A stretch of 64,000 bases of DNA from CAVQBP01 sp963740945 (lineage in GTDB: Bacteria > Bacteroidota > Ignavibacteria > Ignavibacteriales > Ignavibacteriaceae), in contig CAVUGE010000033.1 of NCBI GenBank assembly GCA_963740945.1, forward strand, positions 1 through 64,000. The letters are read 5' to 3'. The translations under genes and the position numbers were made by a program. The notes under the pieces were generated by a model that did no database searches, was not told the DNA's origin, and saw nothing but the letters and a program-made list of their open reading frames with translations. Below, one piece after another: positions 10,666-21,600 of this stretch. Numbering within the stretch: the first letter of the stretch is position 1; each line of letters begins with the position of its first letter.

Positions 10666-11916
10666 GTGAAACAGATTATAATTTTTTTATTAGTCTTGTT
10701 TTCAATTCCAACTGCATTTGCACAAAAAGAGGATGTTGACGAAATGGTTGTTAGGAGGGTGGCAGATTACATTCTGGAGCACGGGAGCCTGAGTTTTAAA
10801 GATGTAAATACAGGGAAAATTTATAAATCTACAGATGAAATTCCCGAAGGTGCAAAAGTAACATTTTCAAGTCCCTTCGGAGAGTGGCATTATACGGATG
10901 GTGTTCTAAATATGGCATTGGTTGATTTATCTGATTATCTGGGGGATAAGAAATATTTTAACTATGCTGCTGCTCAAATTGCTTTTGGAATGGATAATTA
11001 CAAATACTTTGAGAAACGGTACAATAAAGAGACCGATGGTCCACATTATCTTTATCCTTTCGGACAGCTCTGGACAATGAAGGAACTGGATGACTGCGGT
11101 GCCATGGGAGCGAGCATGATCGATGTTTACCAAACAGTTAAACGTGATGATTATAAAGAGTATATTGAAAAAGCAGCAAAGCATATCACAGAGGATCAGG
11201 ATAGACTTGAAGACGGTACATTAGCGCGGAAATTCCCCCACGAGATGACCATATGGGCTGATGATTTATATATGAGTGTTCCTTTTTTAGCAAGGATGGG
11301 AAAATTATCGGGCGACAAAAGATATTGGGATGATGCAATACTGCAGATTAAAAATTTTACAAAATATCTCTGGGATCAAAGCAAAGAGCTATACTGGCAT
11401 TGCTATTATACAGATCTTAAACGCAACGGAGTAGCACATTGGGGGAGATGCAACGGCTGGATAATTATGGCAAAGGTGAACCTGTTAAACTATTTACCTG
11501 AAAATTATCCTGGAAGAGAAGATATAATAAAAGATCTGGAGAGACAGATTCTTGGCATAGCAAAATATCAAAGTGCTGATGGTTTGTGGCACCAGCTTCT
11601 TGATAAGAATGATTCATATCTTGAATCATCCTGCTCGGCTATGTTCATATATGGTATTGCACGGGCTGTAAACCAAAAATGGATTGACCCGCGTTATGGT
11701 TCCATTGCTATCAGAGGATGGGAAGGATTAAAAGAGAATAAAATAAGGCTTGATGGGGAGGTGAAGGATATTTGTGTCGGTACCGGTATTGAAGATAACC
11801 TGGTATTCTATTATGAACGACCCGCGCGATTGAATGAAAAGCACGGTCTCGGTGCTGTCATAGATGCAGGCATAGAGGTGAGCAAATTAAAAAATACATT
11901 AAATCAAACACAGTAA
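10666..11916 (+). CDS. GH105 unsaturated rhamnogalacturonyl hydrolase, secreted
   Basis: The start GTG at 10666 is chosen over an upstream TTG (10633) because AAAAGGAG lies eight bases before it and it begins a clean signal peptide (KQIIIFLLVLFSIPTAFA). The mature protein is an (alpha/alpha)6 barrel of the YteR/GH88-GH105 type, with WHYTDGVLNMAL, the catalytic-Asp motif WADDLYMSVPFLARMG (Asp199/Asp200), HWGRCNGWI and LWHQLLD. It hydrolyses the unsaturated galacturonate left at the non-reducing end by rhamnogalacturonan lyases, so it acts directly on the product of the PL26 enzyme encoded just upstream. At about 416 residues it is of normal family length and intact. Confidence 0.9.
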   Translation: MKQIIIFLLVLFSIPTAFAQKEDVDEMVVRRVADYILEHGSLSFKDVNTGKIYKSTDEIPEGAKVTFSSPFGEWHYTDGVLNMALVDLSDYLGDKKYFNYAAAQIAFGMDNYKYFEKRYNKETDGPHYLYPFGQLWTMKELDDCGAMGASMIDVYQTVKRDDYKEYIEKAAKHITEDQDRLEDGTLARKFPHEMTIWADDLYMSVPFLARMGKLSGDKRYWDDAILQIKNFTKYLWDQSKELYWHCYYTDLKRNGVAHWGRCNGWIIMAKVNLLNYLPENYPGREDIIKDLERQILGIAKYQSADGLWHQLLDKNDSYLESSCSAMFIYGIARAVNQKWIDPRYGSIAIRGWEGLKENKIRLDGEVKDICVGTGIEDNLVFYYERPARLNEKHGLGAVIDAGIEVSKLKNTLNQTQ

Positions 11917-11965
11917 GATCTTGATCTAATTATAATATTCATATTGCAGCAGTTCGAAAATTTTA

Positions 11966-14900
11966 TTATTCGATTTTAAGTTCATGCTTTTGAACGGTGT
12001 AATTTTTATAATATCGAATTGAAAAATCTTTCAATGCAGGAACTGTATTCTCTTTACCACCCGGACGCATCACGAAGACCAGTGTATTTTTTTCCTTAAG
12101 CCAGCCTTCAGGGATATAAAAATCATTCTGAGGTCCTACATCAAAGTAGAGTCCGAGTAAACTTCCATTCAGCCAAATTTGTAAATCTCCAGTCGATTCC
12201 ACATGAATATATAATGGTGCTATCCAATCTTTAATTTGCCGAACTTTAAACCACGTACGGTACCATTTAATTCCGGAATTTGAACCGGAATCATCGGTTT
12301 TTTTTACCACACTCCAATCTGAATCATTAAATTCAGGTTTTTGCCATCCGGCTAATTCTCCGTTCAAAGATGCATGATAATTAAATTGAATAAGCTTTAA
12401 AGGTGCTTCTTTACCATATTCAAATTCAATCGGACCTACAATGCCCCCTCTGCCTCTTTCGTTTTCAATATATAAAGCAATTAAATTTCTTCCTGATTTT
12501 ACAACATCTTTTAGTGAAACATTAAAAGGACCATCCCATCCATGATGTCTGAATTTATATACCAGTTTCCCATTCACAAAAATATCTGCACTACGGCTAA
12601 TTCCTTCGAATATCAATTCTGGATTATCATCCGCTTCTTTATGAGCTAGGTCAACTTCCTTTCTGTACCATGAACCTTTCTGCTTATCATTTAGAGTTTC
12701 TTTTAAATCATTACTAACTTCAAAATTCATCCATTCTGAATCATTGAATCCTTCGGCTGCTTCACTAGGATTTTCACCGGGTTTATCATCCTCTTGAACT
12801 CTAAACTTCCATTTCTTTAATATTCTTATTTGTTTAGGAGATAATACACTAATCGATTTAATTCCTTTTTTTTCTTCCATAAATCCTATGTTGGGTCTTC
12901 CTTTGTTTTCAAAAATAATCTTTATATCATGTGTGCCCTTTGGTAGATTTATTTCCGAAAAGTCATTGAAAGTATTTCCAGTTAAATCCTTCACAAGTTT
13001 TCCATCGATGAAAATGGAATGCCAATCATTGGAATAGTAACTTGCTTTTAATATCCCCATATCGTCTATCTCAAATTTACCTTTATAAATGAAATAGCCG
13101 TTTTGAAAATCACCTAAGCTGTCCAGTGATGGATAAATCCCGCTGTTGAATGATACAGTTTTAAAATCGGATTTTCTTTCAGCCTTGTCATCATCTTTAA
13201 ATCGGAGTTCTCCGTATTCTACTTCAGGTGCGGAAAAATCGGGAGTTTCTAACAAAAAATTAATCAAATTGTCCTTTGGAGTTTTAGTATAATCAACAGG
13301 TTTGCCGTCAAAAAGAATTTGATGTACATCTTCGTTTGTAACTAAGGAAAATTTATTCTGACCGGGCATAGTTTGTAATATAATATTATTACCGTTTTGA
13401 TCATCCGGGATGGTTAAATAAGAATCAGACAATAAAACTGCCGGACCCTTTTTTGTATTGAATAGGGCAGAACGTTCCGCTCGATACCGGGAAGTTAATA
13501 ATACATAAGTGTCGTTCCAAAAATATAATCTGTCTTGAGAAAGTATCCTTTCGGAAAAGATTTTTGAATCCAGGTTTATTGTTGCCTTCTCACCTGGAGA
13601 ACCATAAGCAATTAAAAGCGGTTTATCCTTATATATCGTCACGGCGGATAATTCAGTATTGCTGTAATTAAGAATACCGCCTCCGGGAATTGGCAGATAA
13701 ACCGGTAAAAAGTAAGTATCAAGTGAATCTATAGAGACTGAAATATTGTCAGGATTTTTACCCGGCATTTTAAATTCAATATCCGCATTCTGCAGTTTAC
13801 CTGATTTGTTACGTATCAACAGGAATCCTGCATTTCCATCAGAGAGAAGTATGGTTTCAAGTGCATTATTGTTTGATATTGCACCATCGGCTACTTCATA
13901 ACTTCTTGCCAGATATGGATTTGAATATTTTAAGAAATCGCCGATTAATTTTACTGCATAATACTTCTCCCATAAACCTCCGCATTCGGAAATTGGTGCG
14001 GTATAATCATAGCTGGTTGTTTTTTCTTTCCCCGCCCAATAATCGAAATTTGTCCCTCCGTAAAGCATATAATAATTCAGACCTTTAATGCCTTGTGCAA
14101 TAACATATTTAGTTAAAGCGTTAATCTGATCTGCACTGTATTTATTTACCTGCCGCACAGTAGTATCGCCTATGGCTGTAAACCATCCTCCTTGTAGTTC
14201 GGTATATACCGGTGGTGAATCCGGTTCCTGTTCTACAAGTAATTTTGTTCTTGGCAGTACACCTTCTAAATTCCAGCCTGGATAACCATTAACTGCATCC
14301 ATAATTTGAGAGAACACCGAATCGGCATTGTTGCGTGCTTGTTTTGTCCAGCATGTTATAATAGGTATGTCGATGCCGTTTTGTATAACATTCCTGTATA
14401 GGGATTTAAGATATTTTATTTTCGCTGAGTCGGGCAATTCAAAATGATCATATTCATTTTCAATCTGTAAGAGAATTATATTCCCGCCATTGGTAATTAA
14501 ATGTTTCCGAATTAAAGGCAAAACTTCATCAAACCAATATTTAGTCCAGTAGATATCCTGATCTGATGCGGTTCTGAACCCAATCACTTTTCCTGTCAGC
14601 CACCGCGGAAACCCTCCTTCATCCCATTCTGCACATATATATGGACCGGGACGAATTATAACATACAAGCCCATATGCCTGCAATAGTTGAGAAATTTAT
14701 CAAGCATAGTTAGATCAAGCTGACCTTCGGCTTGTTCGTGAAAATTCCAGGGAACATATGTTTCAATAGTATTGAAACCCGCAGCTTTTATTTTCTGCAG
14801 TATATCTATCCATTGACCGGGATCGCAGCGAAAGTAGTGAAAACTTCCACTGTAGATAAAAGTTTCTTTACCATTTATATAAAAAGTATTATGATCATAA

Positions 14901-15004
14901 CGAATGACTTGAGGATGACTGAATTTCGGTTTCAATTCCGTATCGGAATCATTCCGGATTGATGCTGCTATAAAAAGAAGAGATAGTATAATAATATATT
15001 TCAT
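11966..15004 (-). CDS. GH35 family beta-galactosidase, secreted
   Basis: This 1012-residue protein has a short signal peptide and the GH35 barrel start (FYINGKETFIYSGSFHYFR, then GFNTIETYVPWNFHE and RPGPYICAEWDEGGFP). Catalytic residues are visible: acid/base Glu184 in LLQIENEYDHF and nucleophile Glu269 in VYTELQGGW. Two C-terminal beta-sandwich (galactose-binding-like) domains follow at roughly 600-700 and 770-980. GH35 enzymes remove terminal beta-galactose, fitting galactan or arabinogalactan side chains of rhamnogalacturonan-I. The gene converges on the GH105 gene with a 49-bp gap. Confidence 0.93.
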   Translation of the reverse strand: MKYIIILSLLFIAASIRNDSDTELKPKFSHPQVIRYDHNTFYINGKETFIYSGSFHYFRCDPGQWIDILQKIKAAGFNTIETYVPWNFHEQAEGQLDLTMLDKFLNYCRHMGLYVIIRPGPYICAEWDEGGFPRWLTGKVIGFRTASDQDIYWTKYWFDEVLPLIRKHLITNGGNIILLQIENEYDHFELPDSAKIKYLKSLYRNVIQNGIDIPIITCWTKQARNNADSVFSQIMDAVNGYPGWNLEGVLPRTKLLVEQEPDSPPVYTELQGGWFTAIGDTTVRQVNKYSADQINALTKYVIAQGIKGLNYYMLYGGTNFDYWAGKEKTTSYDYTAPISECGGLWEKYYAVKLIGDFLKYSNPYLARSYEVADGAISNNNALETILLSDGNAGFLLIRNKSGKLQNADIEFKMPGKNPDNISVSIDSLDTYFLPVYLPIPGGGILNYSNTELSAVTIYKDKPLLIAYGSPGEKATINLDSKIFSERILSQDRLYFWNDTYVLLTSRYRAERSALFNTKKGPAVLLSDSYLTIPDDQNGNNIILQTMPGQNKFSLVTNEDVHQILFDGKPVDYTKTPKDNLINFLLETPDFSAPEVEYGELRFKDDDKAERKSDFKTVSFNSGIYPSLDSLGDFQNGYFIYKGKFEIDDMGILKASYYSNDWHSIFIDGKLVKDLTGNTFNDFSEINLPKGTHDIKIIFENKGRPNIGFMEEKKGIKSISVLSPKQIRILKKWKFRVQEDDKPGENPSEAAEGFNDSEWMNFEVSNDLKETLNDKQKGSWYRKEVDLAHKEADDNPELIFEGISRSADIFVNGKLVYKFRHHGWDGPFNVSLKDVVKSGRNLIALYIENERGRGGIVGPIEFEYGKEAPLKLIQFNYHASLNGELAGWQKPEFNDSDWSVVKKTDDSGSNSGIKWYRTWFKVRQIKDWIAPLYIHVESTGDLQIWLNGSLLGLYFDVGPQNDFYIPEGWLKEKNTLVFVMRPGGKENTVPALKDFSIRYYKNYTVQKHELKIE

Positions 15005-15484
15005 ATGAATTCTTTGGAATCCTCTTGGTGAAGCTGCTCCCGGGATTTATAATCAAAAGATTTCGGAAATCGTATAAATTTGATGAGAATGGATGAAGTA
15101 AAGATTGATGTTTTAATTGTCCACGATTCAAAATTGTCTTGAATACTTTTTATCATTATCTAATTGTCTGAAAGATTGCGTAAGAGTAGTAGTACTTTAA
15201 TTTGATCCGAATTTAATACAAAACTACAATATTTTTTTATTAATAAGAAATTTATTCCATTATTCCATTATATTAACATTCCATCCCAAAATATTTGAAA
15301 TTTTTTTAAATAAGATTGTTATTTACAAACCATTCAACCATTCTAAAAGATTTTTTCTTAGATTTAAGGCAGAAGGATTCCAGTAACTCCATCCTCCATC
15401 TGCTAAATAAAAATAACTCCCCTCTTGATAAATTAAACAACGTTCAATATATTAACAATGGTCATATTACAAGGGTATTAAATT
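15005..15484. other. 480-bp divergent promoter region between GH35 and tetR
   Basis: This gene-free stretch holds the upstream regions of the GH35 gene (minus strand) and tetR (plus strand). It is strongly AT-rich, contains repeated ATTCCATT-like words near 15250-15290, and ends with the TetR-type palindrome at 15432. An open frame from 15316 lacks any family resemblance and overlaps tetR, so it is not called. Confidence 0.6.
15432..15448. promoter_or_regulatory. Probable TetR operator upstream of tetR
   Basis: ATTAAACAACGTTCAAT is a 17-bp near-palindrome that shares 15 of 17 bases with the perfect palindrome at 16114. It lies 36 bp before the tetR start codon, suggesting autorepression. Confidence 0.65.
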
Positions 15485-16096
15485 ATGGGTATATTGGAAA
15501 GAAAGGAAAGAGAAAAAGCAGAGATTAGGAAAATGATCCTGGATGCAGCTATTGAACTTTTTATTGAAGATGGCTATTACGGTGTTTCAATAAGAAAAAT
15601 TGCAACTAAAATTGAATATAGCCCCGGATCTATTTATACCTATTTTCAGGATAAAGATTCTATTTTTTATGCACTTCATGTGGAAGGGTTTGACATGCTC
15701 TATCAAAATCAGCTTTCTGCTCAAAGCATAAAAGATCCGCGCGATAGACTGATTGCTCATGGAAGAGTATATATTGAGTTCGCCCTCAAAAATCAACAGT
15801 ATTATGATATTATGTTTATAATCAAAGGTCCGGAAGATATTATTTGCCGGAAAGAAGATTGGGACTATGGTTTTAGATCATATGATTTATTGAAAAGAAA
15901 TGTTGCCGAGTGTCAGGCTGTCGGAATTTTCAAAGATCAAAATACAGAATCTGTAGCATTTTTATTGTGGTCAATGGTTCATGGAATAGCTTCTCTCGTA
16001 ATACGCCGCGGCAATGCTATAAAAAATATGAATGGTCAGGATAAAGAAAAAATGGTTCAAAATGCTTTGAATGTTATTGACTCTATTATTAAGTAA
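15485..16096 (+). CDS. TetR/AcrR family transcriptional regulator
   Basis: This 203-residue protein has the N-terminal TetR helix-turn-helix (KMILDAAIELFIEDGYYGVSIRKIATKIEYS, with SPGSIYTYFQDKDSIFYAL as the recognition region) and an all-helical ligand-binding C-terminal domain. It lies directly upstream of a three-gene RND efflux operon. The same palindrome occurs before it and before the first efflux gene, so it very likely represses both itself and the pump until an inducer binds. The ligand is unknown. Confidence 0.92.
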   Translation: MGILERKEREKAEIRKMILDAAIELFIEDGYYGVSIRKIATKIEYSPGSIYTYFQDKDSIFYALHVEGFDMLYQNQLSAQSIKDPRDRLIAHGRVYIEFALKNQQYYDIMFIIKGPEDIICRKEDWDYGFRSYDLLKRNVAECQAVGIFKDQNTESVAFLLWSMVHGIASLVIRRGNAIKNMNGQDKEKMVQNALNVIDSIIK

Positions 16097-16113
16097 AAAT
16101 TTTTTGTAATTAT

Positions 16114-16130
16114 ATTAAACAATGTTTAAT
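16114..16130. promoter_or_regulatory. Probable TetR operator upstream of the RND efflux genes
   Basis: ATTAAACA-A-TGTTTAAT is a perfect palindrome with a single central base, located between tetR and the TolC-like gene and about 54-70 bp before its start. It matches the site upstream of tetR. Confidence 0.7.
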
Positions 16131-16183
16131 TATTAATTTACGTTTAACTTTCTTATCAAATATAAAACTTTATAACAGTGAAA

Positions 16184-17566
16184 ATGAAAATTAAAATAAC
16201 CGCCGTATGGGTTGCTATTATTCTCTTTGGTGCATTTTATGGAAAAAATATCTTTGCCCAAACAAACCTTAATAAGTATATAGAAGAAGGCATTTTAAAT
16301 AATATTGTTCTAAATCAAAAAGAGATTTCTCTTGAAAAGGCAATGTATTCTCTTAAAATTGCTGCCAGTTTATTCTTTCCGTCTATTGATCTTGAAGGAA
16401 ATTATACCAGTGGAGAAGGTGGAAGAAATATCTCCTTTCCGGTTGGTGATTTGCTTAATCCTGTTTACTCAACTTTGAATCAATTAACGAAGAGCAGCAG
16501 CTTTCCACAGCTTGATAATGTTAAGATAAATTTTTTCCCTTTTCATTATTATGATATTAAGCTCCGGACAACAATGCCAATCATTAATACCGATCTTATC
16601 TATAATCATAGCATCCAATCAGATCAAGTTCATATTAAAGAATATGAAGTCGATGCATATAAGAAAGAATTGACCAAAGAAATAAAAACAGCATACTATA
16701 ATTATTTAAGCGCAGTATCTGGGGAAAAAATATACCAAAACGCTTTGAAAGTAGCCGAGGAAGGTAAACGGGTAAATGAATCTCTTTTAGAGAATGGAAA
16801 GGGATTGCCGGTTTATATACTGCGTTCTGAAAGTGAAATAGCTGACATCGAATCAAAAATTGTGGAAACCCAAAATTCATCTCAAACTGCAAAGAGGTAT
16901 TTTAATTTTATTCTAAATAAAGATCTGAATTCAAATATTGATACATCATACAATATTCAGCTGAAAATATCTAAAGTTGATTCATTGCTTGTTGGCAGCT
17001 ATGATATTTCAGACAGAGAGGAATTAAGAATGCTTGAAACCGGGGTGAATATAAATGAATCTGTATTGAAGATGAAAAAATTATATTGGGTACCAAAAGT
17101 TAATGCTTTTCTGGACATGGGAGCACAGGATCAAATCTGGAATTTAAATAAAGATTCAAGATATTATTTATTTGGGTTTCAATTGAGCGTTCCCATTTTC
17201 GAAGCTTTCAGAAACAGCTACAAAGCGGATGAAGCTGAACTAAATGTTAAAGATTCTCAGTTAAATTATGACTTTACTGCAAAACAAATACAGCTTAGCC
17301 AATCAATTGCCCGAAATGATTTGATTTCCGCGCGGAAAAACTATTACACAGCCGAAAAAAAATATAGAGCAGTAAGCAGCTATGAACGATTAATTGAAAA
17401 GGGATACAGGGAAGGAGTTAATACATTCATTGAGACAATTGATGCACGTTCACAATTAACGCAGGCTGCAGTAATGGTAAATATAAATATCAATAAAGTT
17501 TTATCAGCTCTCGCAAATTACGAGCGTGAAATTGGAAGCAGGATTAATTCATTAATAGGAAAATAG
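16184..17566 (+). CDS. TolC-like outer membrane efflux protein
   Basis: About 460 residues with an N-terminal signal peptide ending AQ (VWVAIILFGAFYGKNIFAQ) and two outer-membrane-efflux (OEP) repeats of long helices joined by beta-strand segments (DIKLRTTMPIINTDL in the first, YLFGFQLSVPIFEAF in the second). It should form the outer-membrane channel of the RND pump encoded by the next two genes. The ATG at 16184 is preferred; a GTG at 16178 is in frame two codons earlier. The next gene starts two bases after its stop codon, so the genes are cotranscribed. Confidence 0.9.
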   Translation: MKIKITAVWVAIILFGAFYGKNIFAQTNLNKYIEEGILNNIVLNQKEISLEKAMYSLKIAASLFFPSIDLEGNYTSGEGGRNISFPVGDLLNPVYSTLNQLTKSSSFPQLDNVKINFFPFHYYDIKLRTTMPIINTDLIYNHSIQSDQVHIKEYEVDAYKKELTKEIKTAYYNYLSAVSGEKIYQNALKVAEEGKRVNESLLENGKGLPVYILRSESEIADIESKIVETQNSSQTAKRYFNFILNKDLNSNIDTSYNIQLKISKVDSLLVGSYDISDREELRMLETGVNINESVLKMKKLYWVPKVNAFLDMGAQDQIWNLNKDSRYYLFGFQLSVPIFEAFRNSYKADEAELNVKDSQLNYDFTAKQIQLSQSIARNDLISARKNYYTAEKKYRAVSSYERLIEKGYREGVNTFIETIDARSQLTQAAVMVNININKVLSALANYEREIGSRINSLIGK

Positions 17567-17568
17567 AA

Positions 17569-18606
17569 ATGAAAATAAAACTTACAATCCATGTACTTGT
17601 TTTTTTCATCTTAGTTTTGTTTGGATGTTCATCCCAAAAGAAACAAAGCACAGATGAGGGCATCCCTGTTAAGATAGCTAAATTAAAAAAACAGCGTGTG
17701 CAAAAACCGATTAATGTTTCCGGCATTTTTACAACCGATGATGAAACCTATCTTTCTTTCAAAACCGGGGGAATTGTAAAATCAATTTATGTTAACGAAG
17801 GCAGCAAAATTAAAAAAGGTCAAGTTCTGGCAAAACTTGAGTTAAACGAAATACAAGCTCAAGTATCTCAAGCAAAATCAGCTTATGAAAAAGCATTGAG
17901 AGATTACAATCGCGCACAAAATCTTTATAAAGATAGCGTTGCAACTTTATCCCAAATGCAGGATGCAAAAACAGGGTATGATATTGCGGCTGAACAGCTG
18001 ACAATTGCAAAATATAACCTAAATCATTCTGAAATATGTGCAGTTGACGATGGATATATTTTAATGAAATTCGTAAACCAGGGACAGTTTGTTAGTCCTG
18101 GAACTCCGGTATTTCAAACAAACGGAGCAGTTAAAGGAAATTGGATTTTAAAAGCAGGAATCAGTGACCACGATTGGGCAATAGTAAAAATAGGAGATAA
18201 AGCTTTAATACAATCAGATGTTGATCCTGCTAAAATTATTGAAGCCGCAGTCTACCGCAAATCGCAAGGTGTCGATCCCCACAGTGGAACATTCTATGTC
18301 GACCTAAAATTAAATCATGCTAACTACAATAAAATTGCTACCGGCTTATTCGGTAAAGCAAAGATTTTTCCAAAGTATCATTCCGATGTATGGATTGTAC
18401 CATATCAGGCATTATTGGAAGGAGAAGGAAATATCGCTTATGTGTTTACTACTAATGATATGAAAATAGCAAATAAAATTAAAGTTAACATTTTTGAATT
18501 CGATAAAGATAGCGTTTTTTTGAACAGCGGACTGGATAAGTGCAAATTCATAATCGTTTCAGGGAGTGCTTACCTTGATGATAATTCTCAAATAAAAATT
18601 AATTGA
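17569..18606 (+). CDS. RND efflux periplasmic adaptor (membrane fusion protein), lipoprotein
   Basis: The 345-residue protein begins with a lipoprotein signal (lipobox LFGC, Cys20). It then shows the barrel-sandwich/lipoyl half-motifs GGIVKSIYVNEGSKIKKGQVLAKL and ICAVDDGYILMKFVNQGQFVSPG around a coiled-coil hairpin (residues about 95-145), followed by a beta-barrel domain. This is the AcrA/HlyD-type adaptor joining the inner-membrane RND transporter to the TolC-like channel. It lies between those two genes with gaps of 2 and 7 bp. Confidence 0.93.
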   Translation: MKIKLTIHVLVFFILVLFGCSSQKKQSTDEGIPVKIAKLKKQRVQKPINVSGIFTTDDETYLSFKTGGIVKSIYVNEGSKIKKGQVLAKLELNEIQAQVSQAKSAYEKALRDYNRAQNLYKDSVATLSQMQDAKTGYDIAAEQLTIAKYNLNHSEICAVDDGYILMKFVNQGQFVSPGTPVFQTNGAVKGNWILKAGISDHDWAIVKIGDKALIQSDVDPAKIIEAAVYRKSQGVDPHSGTFYVDLKLNHANYNKIATGLFGKAKIFPKYHSDVWIVPYQALLEGEGNIAYVFTTNDMKIANKIKVNIFEFDKDSVFLNSGLDKCKFIIVSGSAYLDDNSQIKIN

Positions 18607-18613
18607 GCTAAAT

Positions 18614-21600
18614 ATGAAATTAATAGATTATGCGGTGAAGTTTCCGCAGCTAACTATGCTGTTTGCAGCTATGCTGGTTATTATTGGTGTTTCGACAATC
18701 ATTAATATGCCTCGTTCGGAAGACCCCGAATTGAGTTCTCCCGATTTTCCTATTGTTATAATTTACCCTGGAACAAGCCCGAAGGATATGGAAGAATTGG
18801 TGGTGAATCCTATCGAAAAAAAGATTTCATCACTCGAAAATATAAAACATATTAGAACAACGATAAGGGATGGCTTGGCAGTCGTTGAAGTGGTATATCA
18901 GCATGGTGTTAATATTGATGAAAAGTACCAGGAGGTTATAAGAGAAGTTAATAATATGCGCAGTGAACTGCCGGCTGATATTTACAGTATAGATATTCAA
19001 AAGTGGATGCCCTCAAATGTTAATGTTATTCAAGCGGCTTTGATTTCGGAAAATGCATCCTTTGATAAGCTAAAAGAATATTCTGAAAATCTGCAGGATG
19101 AACTCGAGAAGCTCCCAATGCTGAAGAATGTCAAGATTCATGGATTACCCGGTAAAAATGTAAGAGTAGAACTAAAACTTGACAAGATGAGTCAGATGCA
19201 TATTCCTCTTAATGCTGTGCTTGGAAGCATTCAAAGTGAAGCAATAAATATTCCGGGAGGTAATGTTGATGCCGGCACAAGGAGTTTTAATATTCAAACC
19301 AACGGAAGCTATAAAAACGTTAATGAAGTAAAAAATACAATTGTGTATTCAGCGAATGGGAAAAATATTTTATTAAAAGATATTGCGGATGTTTATTTTG
19401 AATTTGAAAAACCGGTCTACGTAACTCGTTTAAATTCTCATAGATGTGTGTTTGTTGTCGCCGCGCTAAAACCGGGTGAAAATATTTCTTCGGCACAACA
19501 AATTTATTCACCGGTATTAAAAAAATTCAAATCTGCTTTGCCGCCGAATATAGATTTTGTTCAAACCTTTGATCAGGCCTACAATGTAAACAACAGGCTA
19601 AGCGGCTTAGGAGAAGATTTTTTAATTGCTATTGCTTTAGTTTCTATCACTCTTCTACCTTTGGGTTACAGATCAGCAATTATAGTAATGATTTCAATTC
19701 CGCTTTCTCTCGCTATCGGGATAACAATAATAAATTTACTTGGCATCAACCTTAATCAATTAAGCATTGTCGGGTTTGTTGTTGCTCTTGGTCTTTTAGT
19801 TGATGACTCAATTGTTGTAGTTGAAAATATTGAGCGGTGGCTGCGGGAAGGTAGTACAAGGCTCGATGCAGTATTAAAAGGAACGAAGCAAATTGCTCTT
19901 GCGGTAGTTGGCTGCACAATGACATTAATAATTGCCTTCCTTCCATTAGTATTATTACCGGGTTCTTCAGGAGATTTCATTCGAAGCCTTCCAACTGCCG
20001 TGATCTCAAGTGTACTCGCTTCTATGGTTGTATCGCTAACTATTATCCCTTTCCTTACCAGCAGGATTTTAAAAGAACATAAAGGTCAGACTGAAGGAAA
20101 TATTTTTTTAAGAATATTGAAGAAAGCAATATCAAACAGTTATTCTGTAATTTTAGACAAAGCATTAAATAAGCCCGTTATAACTCTATTAATTGCAGTA
20201 TTAATTTTTGCCGGATCAATCTTACTCGTTCCTGTAATCGGATTCAGTCTTTTTCCGGCATCGGAAAAACCTCAATTTTTAATTGAAATTAATACACCTC
20301 CGCAGTCAAATCTTGATTATACAGATTACATCACAAAACAAATTGAATCACAGTTAAAAAAATATCCGGAGGTTAAATATTTTTCATCCAATGTTGGAAG
20401 AGGTAATCCGCAAATCTATTACAATATTCTGCAGAGAAATGAACAAGCAAATTTTGCCCAAATTTTCGTTCAGCTTGATGAACATATAAAGCGTTCAAAG
20501 AAAACTGAATTGATAAAAGAACTGCGCAATAAATGGACTTTTTATTCAGGGGCAAAAATTGAAGTTAAAAATTTTGAGCAGGGTCCGCCGGTAGTAGCCC
20601 CGGTTGAAGTTCGGTTGTATGGAGATAATTTAGATTCGCTGAAGTTATATGCTTCAAAAGTCGAAATGCTTCTTAAAAATATTGAAGGTGCAATTTACGT
20701 TGAAAACCCTTTGAAAAATTTGAAGTCTGATATTAAAGTTGATATAAACAAAGAGAAAGCCGGCATACTTGGGATAGCTGTTGGAGAGATTGATAAAGAT
20801 GTGCGTTTAGCTGTTGCTGGTTTCGATATTGGCAAGATGACGGATGATAAGGGGGATAATTATGATATACTAGTTACCAAACAAAAAAACGATTTGCAAT
20901 CGCTAGATGCTTTCAAAAATCTTTACGTTAATAATTATAAAGGAACGGCAATACCAATAAATCAGGTTTCAACTTTAAAATTCGTTTCTTCCCCTCCAAT
21001 AATTAATCATAGAGATAAAATCAGAATAGTATCGGTAAGCGCATTTGTAAAAGAAGGATATTTAAATGATAACGTGATTCAAATCGTAAAAGCAGAGATG
21101 AATAATCTTAAATTACCTTCCGGCTACACGTATGAAATGGGCGGTGAAGTTGAACAGCGTGAGGAGTCATTCGGTGGAATGTCTACTGTAATTTTAGCAA
21201 CAGTATTTTTATTTATTGCGGTTTTACTTCTGGAATTTAAAACTTATAAAAGCATTTTGATAGTACTGTCGGTTATTCCATTGGGGATTGTAGGGGCATC
21301 ACTTGCACTTTTTATTACAGGAAACTCTCTCTCCTTTGTGGCAATAATTGGTTTAATTGCGTTAGCTGGAATTGAAGTGAAAAATACAATTCTATTGGTA
21401 GATTTTACCAATCAATTAAGAGAAGAAGGTAAATCTTTGGATGAAGCAATTAGGCAAGCCGGTGAATTAAGATTTCTGCCGATAATTTTAACTTCATTAA
21501 CTGCTATTGGAGGTATGGTTCCAATTGCTCTGTCAGATAATCCTTTAATTTCCCCTTTGGCAGTTGTAATTATAGGTGGATTAATTAGCTCAACTTTGTT

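Noticed and set aside
15316..15528. 70-residue open frame before tetR
   Set aside because: It overlaps the tetR start, covers the proposed operator and has no family resemblance.
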